From: Andrena cerasifolii | Taxonomy: Eukaryota; Arthropoda; Insecta; Hymenoptera; Andrenidae | Direction of reading: 5' to 3' | Assembly: GCF_050908995.1 (NCBI RefSeq) | Contig: NC_135119.1 | Span: forward strand, 10,168,001-10,232,000 | DNA: 64,000 nt | Shown: positions 34,908 through 46,492 of the stretch, one piece after another | Numbering within the stretch: the stretch's first letter is position 1 | Layout of the letters: each line of letters begins with the position of its first letter | Translations under genes and position numbers: made by a program | Notes under the pieces: generated by a model | The model's input: the letters and a program-made list of their open reading frames with translations, nothing else | What the model was told of the DNA's origin: nothing | The model's database searches: none

Positions 34908-35261
34908 CTGCAAAAGAACAGGAGACGAACGATTATTAAAAGGACCCGCTTGAAATCTAGTGCTCTTCACCCGTCCGTGGCGGATTATTACGTCTGGCGT
35001 CTGAAATATATTGAAATAAATGAAACTTCTTTCATCCCCCTCCCTTCGAACATATCTCCGCGTCCAGGGTTTTCTAATCTTTTTGGAATTTCGATTTGTC
35101 TCATTTTTAATATATACCCCCTTTCCATTTAGAACTGATAATTTCTGTTAAGTATATAACTACTTAATTGCAAGCATTAAGCGCATACTGTTGGATAAAA
35201 TGATGCAGCTTCTGTTAAGTGAAGAATTTTGCAGCTTCTTCAGTGAGGAATATACAGAGTT
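34908..35261. other. no feature recognised (upstream of ankyrin exon)
   Basis: Expected to be the first intron or promoter side of the ankyrin gene. No exon could be identified. Confidence 0.4.
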
Positions 35262-35455
35262 TATAGAATTACTAGCTTTACTGCTCGGCTTCGCCCGAAA
35301 TTTAGATTCTTATTTTATAAAAAAGAAACTTTTTTTAGTTTTTTTTGGGGGGGGGGATTCATCTGGATTAGCCAGGCATTATGAGTAGATGCACCTTTCG
35401 TGATCCCAGAGTTTATCGTTAGGAAGTTTTTAGGCGATAGGTAAATGCACAAACA
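35262..35455 (-). repeat. dispersed repeat, copy 2
   Basis: Inverted relative of 1985-2200, sharing TGCTCGGCTTCGCCCGAAA and the flanking segments. It contains a run of about eleven G at 35345-35355. Confidence 0.7.
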
Positions 35456-35481
35456 TATAGAAGCATTCTGCTTTATATGTA

Positions 35482-35848
35482 TACAGTGACTCGCTGATTT
35501 CGGGAATTTTCGCGATTCTCGACCTTATTCTGCGATCTTTAAACGTTTGTAGCTCGGAGCAACGTTAACCGATTTTCATGAAATTTTAGGCACGTATACA
35601 AATTACTGCAATCTACAAACGGTTTTTTTTTAATTTTCATTACAAGCTCACAAACAACAAGTTTAAAAATCGACCTTTACTATTCTTTTCGCTGTTCCGA
35701 CCAAATGCATTTTTTTTCAAATCCACCAAATACGTCATTTAGCAAACTAATCCTTCTAGCCTCTCAAAAAAACTCAAGTCGTTTGGACCAATTCTAAAAA
35801 AGTTATGCGATTTTAAAAAGTATCCGAACATTAATGCGAGCCACTGTA
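35482..35848. mobile_element. mariner/Tc1-type MITE, TACAGTGRCTCGC ends
   Basis: Left end TACAGTGACTCGC and right end GCGAGCCACTGTA are inverted repeats of about 13 bases with one mismatch, bordered by TA. Inner sequence is not coding and only weakly self-complementary. CAGTGnCTCGC termini with a TA target fit the Tc1/mariner group. Confidence 0.7.
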
Positions 35849-37176
35849 TTAAGATATTCCTGGACTGTATTTTCTTCGAATTCCACACTGCAAGGAAGGC
35901 GAGCAAGCCTTGAAAATAACGAAATCAGTGAAACTAGAGAACTTTCACCGCCGCATTATTTATCATTTCCGACGATAATCAGATAAGCTAATTGCTCCTT
36001 GATCCTTGCATCGAAAATTATCTGGCCGAGTGCTAATTAATTGATTTTAATTTTATACCACAAAAGAAACGACACATTTTATCGATATCCGCCTATATTA
36101 TTCAGAAACTAGGAGATAAATCCCAGGAACTGCAGTTTCCGCCGGAAGTCAACCGGTTGAATGCGCTGTACGCGCATACGATAACGCGCAACGAGACTTG
36201 TACCGAGTGGTTCGCGAACAAGATATCGATTTATGTTAATTTTCAAGCGTGGATGTGAAAGGCATTCGCACTTTCTTCGCAATTATTAGAACTAGGAGAA
36301 ATTTAAACCAGTTCTAGAAGCATTCGCGAGGAGACGCGTATAGAATCGATTAGGGTGTTTGTGTCACCTCTCGCAACAAACGGTCCGCACGGTGAAATGG
36401 GACTGAGTGGGGTCAGGCCCTAGGCGAACTGAAATATTTTGGTTCTGGTTTCGCGGCTTGAAGGACACGACGCAGTTGGAATTGAATTTGGTCAAAGTAA
36501 AGGCATTCGCAGGACGCGAAGCCCAGGGGTCTTGAATATTTAAAATTCATTTGGTTCTCCATATCATCCACAGCATATATTTTTTCAGTCCAGTGTTGAT
36601 GTAAAATAATTTCTGGTTATTCCTAATGTTTCCAGATTAAAATTAGATTTCGATTTATTAATTTCAAGAAACTTCTAATTATGGATACACTCTGTTGTCT
36701 CGATGGAAGAAATCCGAGGTGGCAAGTAAGAATGTACAGCTACCGCAGGTAGCCGGGAAGTACGAGGATTATTCTTTGCACGGTGACACGTCGGAGGAGA
36801 ATAAACGCGGGAGCACACCTCCAGCCAAATTAATATTACACACGAAATCACAATTCGTAGCCCGCGCAGCCAGATCTTCATTACAAGAGGAAGGAAGGGC
36901 GTGACGATGAAGAAAAAGGCGCGTATCCTCTCCAGAGGGAACAATGATACACGGCCCCATTGTTTCCGGAGACAATGGACGGGATGACTTCGCCAGTCGA
37001 TAAAAACTGCTCGTCCATGGGGATGATCCATACGGTTCTGAGTCACTTCTGCGCTCATGAGAATATTAAATGACCTGCACGCGCACCCCAAATTTCCATG
37101 CATCGAGATTCGTACGTATATATGTCAATCGGTTGGACTTTAAAGCAGCAAGATAATTGATCTTGCGAGCTAAAAA
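35849..37176. other. no gene recognised
   Basis: Mixed composition. The 142-codon minus-strand frame at 36675-37103 contains a hydrophobic stretch but no known motif or splice context. Confidence 0.45.
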
Positions 37177-37414
37177 CAGAATGGTAGAAATAATGGTAAT
37201 AAATATATTTACTTATCCGGTACGCGACTAATAATAGGTCCTTGCTTACAATCACGCGATTCGCTGTCGCGAACGCTATTAACATGAGCGAGACAGAGTG
37301 GCGTGATCAACTCGCACGGAAAAAATAATTTAAAGTACAAAAAGGCCTTTTTATTTTGAAGATAGAGCCGTCGGAAGAACTTACCCCCGGAACTTTTAGC
37401 CCCGCTCTCCCCTA
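37177..37414 (+). mobile_element. truncated right end of the TAGGGGAG-type element
   Basis: Matches 25765-25984, including GAAGATAGAGCCGTCGGAA and the terminal CGGAACTTTTAGCCCCG and CTCTCCCCTA, again ending in TA. The left part of the element is missing. A short (CATA)n run follows. Confidence 0.85.
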
Positions 37415-37473
37415 CATACATACATACATGATAGTGGATTTATGTTACGGAAACAATCGATAATTATCGACAG

Positions 37474-37776
37474 TGTTGGAATGTGTACAACGATGGACTG
37501 TTCCTGGAGTTGGAGTGTCAGGGACTTTGGGGACCCGGTGACTTGTGAGTTTTCCTTTCTTTCGCTACAGGAGACCCAAAAGAGGGGAAAACGGTCTTCT
37601 CGACCGCTGCGCTTCTCAGTCCGAGAAAACCCTCCGAACGGTTAACTTGTATCGCGCTAAAGACTATTCTTTCTATTACTTTTAGTTTAAGTTTTATACA
37701 GTTCTTATTATTATTATACTGACGATGGACTGTGTAACTTTTATTTTCTTAAATAAATAAACATTATATTCTAACA
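37474..37776 (+). mobile_element. solo LTR with 5 bp target duplication
   Basis: Begins TGTTGGAATG and ends ATTCTAACA, i.e. the TGTT...AACA ends typical of LTR retrotransposons. It is flanked on both sides by the direct repeat GACAG (37469-37473 and 37777-37781). It carries AATAAA signals about 20 bases before its end, a TTTATACAG TATA-like string upstream of these, and an internal GTGAGT...CTACAG pair. No primer-binding site or gag/pol follows, so it is the product of LTR-LTR recombination. Five-base duplications fit Ty3/gypsy, copia or BEL/Pao types. Confidence 0.85.
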
Positions 37777-37781
37777 GACAG

Positions 37782-38563
37782 TAAGGATCAAACTGTCGAT
37801 TACTATCGACCACCATCGATAGCCACGACCATCGATAATTCTCCACCACTACAACTGCTCATCAGCCGCCCTGTTAAATCCGCCACTGGCAGCGACCCAT
37901 TTCTAGGACACACTTCGCTGCCTTGAACGCAACGGTGCATTTTCCTCGCTGTTATCTCGTTGCAGCGAGAAGGTGGGGACATGGAATTATCCCGCAGCTG
38001 ATGCACTAAGTGGATGCACTCAGGATCCTCGACCCACGTACACTGGGCAGCGTCGCTTTTTCTTTAATAAGGACGCTCGCGTACTCGTCGAACGGCGTCT
38101 ATTAAGTCGTTGTCCGCTTCCAAGCCGCGCGCTGTTTTTCGCCGGAGCCAATAGGGGGAGGAGAGCGATGAAAACGAACGGGATACGGAGGGAAAGCTCC
38201 GATTGATACCGCTTGTATCTCTCTCTTTCTGAACGATCATCTCCCAGGACACAAGATTACGTAATGTTCCCTCTGAATTGTAAAAAGCAAGCGTCATTAT
38301 CCAATCAGGAAGCGGCCAGCGTCGCAGATATACGAGTACAAGATCGATTACTTAGTATTCTACGCGATGCGATTCCAGCCGAGGGAGAACGGTTATGCAT
38401 CGCGCGGGTTCATTAACGGGATAAATTGTACCTGGGGAGCTAGGCTAACCGTAATGTAGAAAACTGTACACCGATTTCTTTCGAGGCCCCATGGTCTTTA
38501 GGGATGTACGTATATGTCGGGGCCGAGCACGCGGTGTCTTTCTGAAGGAACACTCTCGTGAAT
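37782..38563. other. no gene recognised
   Basis: CpG-rich around 38030-38420. No supported feature. Confidence 0.5.
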
Positions 38564-39321
38564 AGTGTTCCTGATTTCTCGATATTTTTTGTTTCTCGAG
38601 AAATCAGAAATGAGATCATGTTTCTTGAGAATTCTCGAGAATCCTCGAGAAATTGAAAAAGATATTGCGGAAATTATATTTTTGGAATAGTGTTGGTAAT
38701 TTTTATCAAACGAATTTTTATTAAATATAATTGGTAAAGTTATTTATTTAATACAAAATTTGTACAAAGCGAAACATTACTTTTTGGTTTTAAAATTTAT
38801 TTTTAAATAGCACAATGCGTTTAACGCAGCATCAGCGAATCTATTTTTTTTTTTTTTAGCAAAATCTGTTACTGTTATATTTTCACGTTTTAGAAATATC
38901 TATATTGGCTGTTAAATGAAAAAATGTGTCTTTTGACCCTTCTGGAAGAAATTCTGGAAATTCTTATCTCCTCTTTTCAATATTTCTTCTTTAATCGCCA
39001 CAAGAAACTCATTAGGTACTTAATATAGTATACAATTTTTCTAAATTTTTAAATAAGAATTTAAGAGCACCTTCAGTAGTTAATAATATCGAATCTTCTG
39101 TACTGTGATTTTCTATTGGAATTCATGTGGGTTCTAATGTTATTAATAATATTATAAATTGTAGATATGTTTATACGTTCGCGATTAACTAGTAATACAT
39201 TCATTTACGAAAATAAATAAGATTTATAATATTTTTCCTAGACTTAAGTTTCTCGAGAAATTATAGTATTTCTCGAGAAATAAGAAATAAGCAATTATAA
39301 AATTTCTCGAGAAGGAACACT
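38564..39321 (+). mobile_element. Mutator-like MITE, copy B
   Basis: Ends AGTGTTCCTGATTTCTCG and TTTCTCGAGAAGGAACACT are inverted, with CTCGAGAA palindromes at about 38592, 38635 and 39247-39315. It is flanked by a perfect 9-base repeat CTCGTGAAT (38555-38563 and 39322-39330). Copy A at 5830-6332 shares both ends and 9-10 base flanks but has a different interior. A stray GGAACACT immediately left of the target repeat hints at an adjoining older end. Confidence 0.8.
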
Positions 39322-39330
39322 CTCGTGAAT

Positions 39331-41603
39331 ACAGTGGGTGTTAGGGTTTTCGAGAGATTTCAGACGACTAGGATTATTACAAAGGTCCAAGGTTTTTGAG
39401 GGATGTAGAATTTTTAGGATTCTAAAAGGTATGGAGTTTCGAGGGTTTTCGAAGTTAAGTGGGTGTCAGAGATTCCAAAGGATCATGGAAGCCTCTGAAA
39501 TGTCGATTTCCTAAGATTTGGAACGAGCCAACTGAAGGTTATCACGAAGAAGCTTCGCAAAGATTAAAAGACCCTGGATGTTCAAAAAATTTCGGTAACT
39601 CCATCAGTTTTATTAATTTTTGACAATTTAGAAATCTCGTTTTACCATCCTTAGGACCTCGAAGATCCTCTACTAACCTCCCAAAAATCTAAAAACTTCT
39701 AAAACCCCCGAGATCCCTGGATCCAATGCTCCCAAAACTCCTAGAACCCCCTATCTCTCAAAGTCTCCTCAATTCCTTGTTAAATCACCCGAAAAAGGAG
39801 GGAGAGACTCAAAGAAGAAGCAGACGAGTCTGAAACGCCGATTTTTCTCAGTAAAAGCGAAAAGAGCAACCTTGAAATAACGGTTCGCTTATTCCACTGC
39901 CTATTTACTCTAAGGTATCTTATTCCGCGAACAATATTTTAAGGTAGCCAAGCGTAAGGGAACATAAGGAAGCCCCTCGGGCTCTAGCACCTCTAATCAT
40001 CGAGATCAGCGTAATCGGCGACATCCTCGGCGATCTAAACGCCTGAATAAAAATGTCTGATCTGGAACATAAACAGCGAATCCTGCGAAATTGATTCTCG
40101 GTAACCAAGCTGAGGATTAATTGTACGTTTCATTCAAGAATCGCGAATGAACGGATTATTTCACCAGCCGAGGCACTCGATGCTTCGGCACGGTGATCTA
40201 TTAATTTCACGAGCATCGTAAATTAAAATGAAACGTCCTGTAGACACGCGTGCACGGGTGCACGCAGGTGCATCGGCGTGCAACGTGAAATTTTCAACGA
40301 TCGACGTTGATTAATGATCCACGGTTTCCCTTTAACAACCGCGGCGCGTTAAGTTCGTATCGACTAATCGAAGAAAACTTTGCTCCGCGGCTCCGAACGA
40401 AAAGTAAAGCAAAACACACGGCAATACCTGTGTCACTCGGATTGTCGCGAACATGTCCCCATAATTAAATACAACGCCCAGAGCCTCTGCGTGGCAAATT
40501 TTTTAGCCGACATTAATTATCGATCAGTCAGAGCTCATTAAGGGATATTTGAGAAACTGATCTCGGGCCAGATACTTGCATATCTCGTACCGGCGACGAG
40601 AAAATCTGTTCTTTCTGCTTGATTGCTCTTAATCGTGGATGATCTTAAAAATTCGAAAGCGTGCTTGTAGAATTCGACGTGATAAATATTCATCGAAAGC
40701 GAACTTCGATTAAGGAATTTTAGAGCTTGAAATACGCGCGAAGTAAATTTAGCTGTACTTTGGTTGCTGGCTACCGTGGATTTTACTTTAAGAAAATTCT
40801 CCTGTGAATTACGGGAGGGGTACGTGTATCTACGTAGTAATTTAAAAGTCTCGACAGCAGTGACTGGTCTGAGTGCGAAAGAAACGAATCGATGACGGAT
40901 ATTAACAACGCCCAAGACGTTTTATAGCTTCAGCTGCACGCGTCGTTCAGTGGCTCTAATCTAAAATCGAGCCAATAAAATTACTTCTCTCTAATGCATC
41001 GTGAGTGATAATGTCAGAAATAACCTGCAGCTCGAATCTTGAGGATAAATTTCATTCATTCCCGCACCGTGTTCAAGGATTCTAATTTTATCATCGGGTT
41101 TGTAGAAATGGACCAGTGTATTTGTTTTCGGCTAATTGTGGTTTCTCCGTGCTGGGGGTTTAAAGGAAGCTGTAAGCGATTGGCGAAGATATTTTTACAA
41201 TTGTACAAGGCAGAAGGGAATTGAAAGAAGTTGCATTCATCGTGAAATTGCTACGGGAAAATCGTTCGATTTTCTGTTCAGTTTGATGGAGTAGTGCATA
41301 CAGATGGGGCAACTTAGACGGTGAACGGGTTCAGCTCGCAAGGATATACTCATGAATCCGGCGGCGATTTAATTATCGCGCATCCATCCTGCGTCATCGT
41401 GATCAATGAAGGAGGAACGTCTTTCACCGAAGCAATCACCGTGTCCAACAACGTAGCTTAATAACTTCGGAACAAAAAAGGAATTCAATGCATGCCGCGA
41501 ATTCCTGCGTGTAATACGAATCCTGAATATATTGGTCCCGGGAATATGAATCTTGAATACGAGGAACCTGATTAGGTAGATCTCGAATATGTGGATCTTG
41601 AAT
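39331..41603. other. no gene recognised
   Basis: Contains weakly internally repetitive sequence at 39340-39800 and CpG-rich patches at 40160-40420. The 125-codon minus-strand frame 40538-40915 has no motif. No supported exon. Confidence 0.5.
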
Positions 41604-41672
41604 AGGGTAATGGACCCAATTACTGTCACCTTAAGCTATTTTTCTTAAAATAGCGAATAAATAAACTATAGC
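41604..41672 (+). mobile_element. left half of the TAGGGTAAAGGACCC element
   Basis: TAGGGTAATGGACCCAATTA and CACCTTAAGCTATTTTTCTT match the left arm of 11423-11656. The opposite arm is absent. Confidence 0.75.
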
Positions 41673-41869
41673 GTGTAACACGGTACAACAGCCATCTGGA
41701 CTTGTAACATTCAATAGCCGTTTCTTATAGGTTTTCGTGTCCTGAAAACGAATCCGCAACCCATTTGTCGACATCACCCTCAGTTTTTGAGAAAATCGAT
41801 TTTGAAAAAAAATGCAAATTTTCAACTTTGAGCACCTTTTGTGTCGAAACGGTAACAGTTATTCGATTG

Positions 41870-42540
41870 TTCGTTGCGTCAGGTTATTCTATGAACCCTC
41901 CTGAATACAACAATAAAATTTTATTATTACATTATGAACATTTAAATATGTTTAAACAACGATCAAAGGGAAAAGGACACCCGAAATGCACCAATTTTTG
42001 CAGATATCTTTTAATTTATTTCCAAAACTAAGGGTCTGGGACAAAATCTGACCATCCCATACGATGCAGCAGACATTTTTCCTTCGAAAAGCATCGACAG
42101 CAGTGGCAAGTCTCGTTTTGTTTTCAATACAGAAGCGAAATAGTTTGGCAAAACGTGCGGCGGCGACAGTGGTAGTCACGCGCGTTAAGCGGTTGTGTTA
42201 TACTGAGCGGCAATGGATCGCGCGCCGCCGTTGACTACCACTGTCGCCGCCGCACGTTTTGCCAAACTATTTCGCTTCTGTATTGAAAACAAAACGAGAC
42301 TTGCAACTGCTGTCGATGCTTTTCGAAGGAAAAATGTCTGCTGCATCGCGTGGGATAGTCAGATTTTGTCCCAGACCATTAGTTTTGGAAATAAATTAAA
42401 AGATATCTGCAAAAATTGGTGCATTTCGGGTGTCCTTTTCCCTTTGATCGTTGTTTAAACATATTTATATGTTCATAATGTAATAATAAAATTTTATTGA
42501 TGTATTCGGGAGGGTTCATAGAATAACCTGACGCGAACCA
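41870..42540. mobile_element. 670 bp foldback with two near-identical arms
   Basis: Arms of about 305 bases (41873-42177 and 42230-42536) are about 98% complementary, separated by about 50 bases. Terminal sequence is GCGTCAGGTTATTCTATGAA and its complement. The open frames 41952-42179 (minus) and 42213-42458 (plus) are the same sequence read from each arm. They differ at about five sites, mostly amino-acid changing, so there is no sign of selection for a protein. High arm identity implies a young insertion. Confidence 0.85.
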
Positions 42541-43343
42541 TTACGATGCATTAGAGAGAAGTCACCTCGAACTCATTAATCCCAACCAAAACAGCCACAG
42601 CGAAACAATCCAATTTCGATTTCGATCTGTACCTACCCAAGCAATCACGAACCACTGGAATAATTATTCTACCCGTGGAAAAAGCGAAATTAGTCGAACA
42701 GTGTTAAATCACTCGAGACATCAAACGTTCCAAGCCCAGCCGTCAGGCCCAAGGTATTCATCAAGGTATCGGGACTGACGTTAAAGCAGGAGCGGCCCAG
42801 AGTGAACTCGAGCGATAACGTGGCCTGTGTACACATACGTCCTACCGATCTCACGATCCGATTATCCTATCGCTTCATCCTGATCGGAAAAGCGACGGGA
42901 ATATCGGGCTGCGGCCCCGGTACATCCTCGACAGGGGATGCCAGGAGCGAGGCAAGCTCATCGAAGCCAGCCTCGTAAAGCATCCTTTTTTTCCAATTAC
43001 GCGTCCGAGGGCACTAATTACTGTGCAACTCTCGTTGCCCCAGCTGCAGAAAATTCCCTTCGCCTCCTTTATTTCTTTCCTCCACTCCGCCCTTTTCGAA
43101 GGTAAACTCTCGCGGTCAGGCTCCATGAAAATTAAGAAAACCTCGACGAGGATAAACGTGATACTTGACGGGAATCAAACAAGAGGATCCGGTCAGAGTA
43201 TCTGTATTAGCGAAGGGGTATCGATAGAGGCAAGAGTCTGTAATTTGTCCAGGTGGCATTGATTTAGGGTCAATTGATTCTCGTTTCAAGAGATTATGAA
43301 GAAATTTAACACAGAGTTCTGCGAATGGTAGTTAATAGTAGGT
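42541..43343. other. no gene recognised
   Basis: Mixed to CpG-rich sequence; no supported feature. Confidence 0.5.
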
Positions 43344-44705
43344 AGGGGAGACCGGGGCAGATTGTAAGAAGAAAAGTTTTCACAGTTTTTTCTCGAAAGT
43401 GCTTTCCTCGATCAGGAAATAATTTGCGTGATTTACTACTTACATATGTGGTGAAGTAATTGCGTGAAAGTACGTGACAAAATCTTGGACACTTAGAAAA
43501 TTTATTACGGCAAGAACACCGTTGGATTCTATAGCCATTATGCTACATTCTGACGGTTTACCCAGTTCTTTACCTCACGCTGAAGCGTAAATATTAAATT
43601 ACCTCATGTGGGGCAAAGCGGTACACTTTTGCGTGGGGTAAAACGGAACAACTCTTATCCCTAGTAGCACAAAATGTTGGTTAAATATTTTTTCCAAATA
43701 TTAAGAAAATATTTTTTTGGCCACACTTTTTAATATGACAAAAATGTTGATTCCAAATATTATATACACATACTAAAAATGTGAAATAAATTTTGAAAAT
43801 ATCAACTAAATATTCGTGGAATATAAAAGAAATATTCAGAAAATATAAAGCAAATATTCTGGAAATGTGAAATAAATGTTTACTTTATATTTGGAAAAAA
43901 ACATTTTTTTCTAATATAAAATGAATATTTCCAGTATATGTGGAAAAAATATTTGCTTCTTAATCTAGAATAAATATTGTATGTATATTTAAATATCAAA
44001 GAGAGATTGAACCTCTTTTTAATATTGGATGTATATGCATTCAATATTTTGTGCTACTAGGGATGTATGGGGAAGAATGGAAACGTCTCTTAGTACGTGT
44101 TTATTTTTTTCTTCCAATTATTAGATTGTAGATTGAAATTTTAATTACTATCCTTGTTTCCAAGAAAATTGATTTTGCATGGAAAATTATCATGTATGAG
44201 ATACATCTTTCATTCCATCAAACTATTAGTTTAAATTGCAATAAATAATATAATTATTTAATGCAAATGCGTTCTCCACGCTCGTGTTGATATTCGTGTA
44301 TAAATCCACGTGTATTTGATTACATTCAATAATTTTCATGTTATCTGGTAAAATATTTTTTCTTATATTTTATCTATAATACTTACACCTAAATCATGTA
44401 CTTATAGTTTCTTACATAAACGAATACCTTTTAAATCGTAAAAATAAAGATTTTGTACGTTGGCATGATCTTCAAATGGGTTTTCCGTTTTACCCTACCA
44501 CTTGAGCGAGGCGAATATTTCAATACCTCCAGTAAATATCATTTTCCTTCGTTGCCAAATATTTTTCCTAACAAAGTCTTTGATTTTTCTTATAGTCCAT
44601 GGTCTTCTTAAGACTCCTACCGAAGTCCCTTTTCATTTTTTCCTTCCGATTTTATGTTCTCACCCTCCAAAGTTAAGCGTTCCATTTTACCCTACTCTCC
44701 CCCGC
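43344..44705. mobile_element. TAGGGGAG-type (pogo-like) element with nested insertion
   Basis: Left end TAGGGGAGACCGGGGCAG; the right end near 44705 (TACCCTACTCTCCCCC) is diverged. The right 230 bases match, in inverted orientation, 27240-27470 of the other family member, including GTTAAGCGTTCC. A CCCTAGTAGC element (43659-44062) is inserted in the left half. No transposase frame is visible. Confidence 0.65.
43659..44062 (+). mobile_element. CCCTAGTAGC element, copy 1 (complete)
   Basis: Starts CCCTAGTAGCACAAAAT and ends with the complement ATTTTGTGCTACTAGGG. The interior is very AT-rich, built from degenerate AAATATT..GTGAAATAAATATT segments that also pair across the element. Nested in the TAGGGGAG-type element at 43344. 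Confidence 0.85.
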
Positions 44706-45369
44706 AGCGTATATTTTGCTTCCGAAAAGTATTTTCTAGGCTGAAGCAGCGCGAAGTAGAAAGAATTGAGCAAATTTCTAGGACGAGAGCTAAATTGAAT
44801 TTTACAGAGTCAGATAGACGTCCAATCAAGGTTCTAGCAACATGAAAATACTGGAAAAGCGACGATTCACCAGCAGTCCGGGCAAGAAACCTTGAATCAT
44901 CACAGGCAGCGATGGACCAATCTGTATAGCTCTATAATCAGAAGCAGTTGCTCGAAAGACAAGATCGTAAAGCATGCCTCCTCGGCTCGTTTGTCTTTCA
45001 GTAATAATTACACGGGGAAACTATCGCGAATGCAAAGGGAATTATCGTCCCCTTCGAGTCTCTCACAGCACCTGCTGTATCGATGAAGCCAGCAGAGGAT
45101 CCAATTTCAGGATGCAGGGTGGTTTGTTTCATACCTGTTTGCATAGTGTGCAAAAACCGCGAAGGGATTAGTAGATCCTAGATAGTAGTCCGACGAAACA
45201 GAGTACGTCCGAATGCAAGAAACTATGTAATGACAGGTTACAGTTGCAAACGCGAGTGATGCTTCATGATGTTTCATTATTTCACATTCGAGTTGCAATC
45301 TGCGAGATGGTTCTAGAAACTAGGGTAGATTATAGATCACTCTTTGAATAAACATACGGACAGTTGATA
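44706..45369. other. no gene recognised
   Basis: Mixed composition, no supported feature. Confidence 0.5.
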
Positions 45370-45885
45370 CCCTAGTAGCACAAAATATTGAATACATAAA
45401 TATACATACTATATTAATTGTATATTGAAAAAAAATATTTTTGTCCAAGTATAAATAAAATATTTATTTAATATTAGAAACAAAATATTTTTTTCCGAAT
45501 GTTCGTGAAATATTCATTTTATATTATGAAAAAAATATTTTTGTCCAAATATAAATAAAATATTTATTTAATATTAGAAACAAAATATTTTTTTCCGAAT
45601 GTTCGGGAAATATTCATTTTATATTATGAAAATTTGTTTTTTTTTTCAAATATAAAGTAAACATTTATTTCACATTTTCTGAATATTTACTTTTTATTTT
45701 CTGAATATATTTCTTTTATATTCCACGAATATTTAGTTCATATTTTCGAAACATTTATTTCACATTTGCAGTATGTGTATATAATATTTGGCATCAACAT
45801 TTTTGTCATATTAAAAAGTGTGGCCAAAATAATATTTTTTTAATATTTGGAAAAAATATTTAACCAATATTTTGTGCTACTAGGG
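45370..45885 (-). mobile_element. CCCTAGTAGC element, copy 2 (inverted, expanded)
   Basis: Same termini as copy 1 but in reverse orientation. A unit of about 110 bases containing TATTTATTTAATATTAGAAAC and CGAATGTTCG is tandemly duplicated inside (about 45425 and 45535), which explains the greater length. Confidence 0.85.
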
Positions 45886-45985
45886 ATATGTATTTCGTAT
45901 GTTTATATAGGAAACTCTTACTTTCGATTATACAGTAAGGTGCAAAACTGAACACGCACATTGAATTTTAGCATAAATTATATTT

Positions 45986-46492
45986 CATTCAAATATTATA
46001 AACACATACTGAAAATGTGAAATAAATTTTTTGAAAATATGAACTAAATATTCGTGGAATATAAAAGAAATATTGAGAAAGTATAAAGCAAATATTTTGG
46101 AAATGTGAAAATAATATTCAGAGTTCCAATATAAGTATTCAGGAAATGTAAAATATATATTTAAAAAATGTAAAGTAAATATTCAGAAAATGTGAAATAA
46201 ATATTTAGGAAATATTAAATTGATATTTAAAAAAATGTAAAGTAAATATTTACTTTATATTTGAAAAAATATATTTTTTTATAATTTTGTTTCTACCATT
46301 AAATAAATATTTTATTTATATTTGGACAAAAATATTGTTTTCTAATACAAAATGAATATTTCCAGTATATTTGAAAAAAATATTTGCTTCTTAATCTAGA
46401 ATAAATATTGTATGTATATTTCGATATTAGAAAGCTATTGAATCTCTTTTTAACATTGGATTATGTGTATTCAATATTTTGTGCTACTAGGG
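45986..46492 (+). mobile_element. CCCTAGTAGC element, copy 3 (left end missing)
   Basis: Same orientation as copy 1. The right end ATTTTGTGCTACTAGGG is intact; the first about 90 bases, including the left terminus, are absent. It lies 100 bases from copy 2 in opposite orientation. Confidence 0.8.

Noticed and set aside
41952..42458. Two nearly identical small proteins encoded on opposite strands
   Set aside because: They are the two arms of one foldback; their differences are mostly amino-acid changing.
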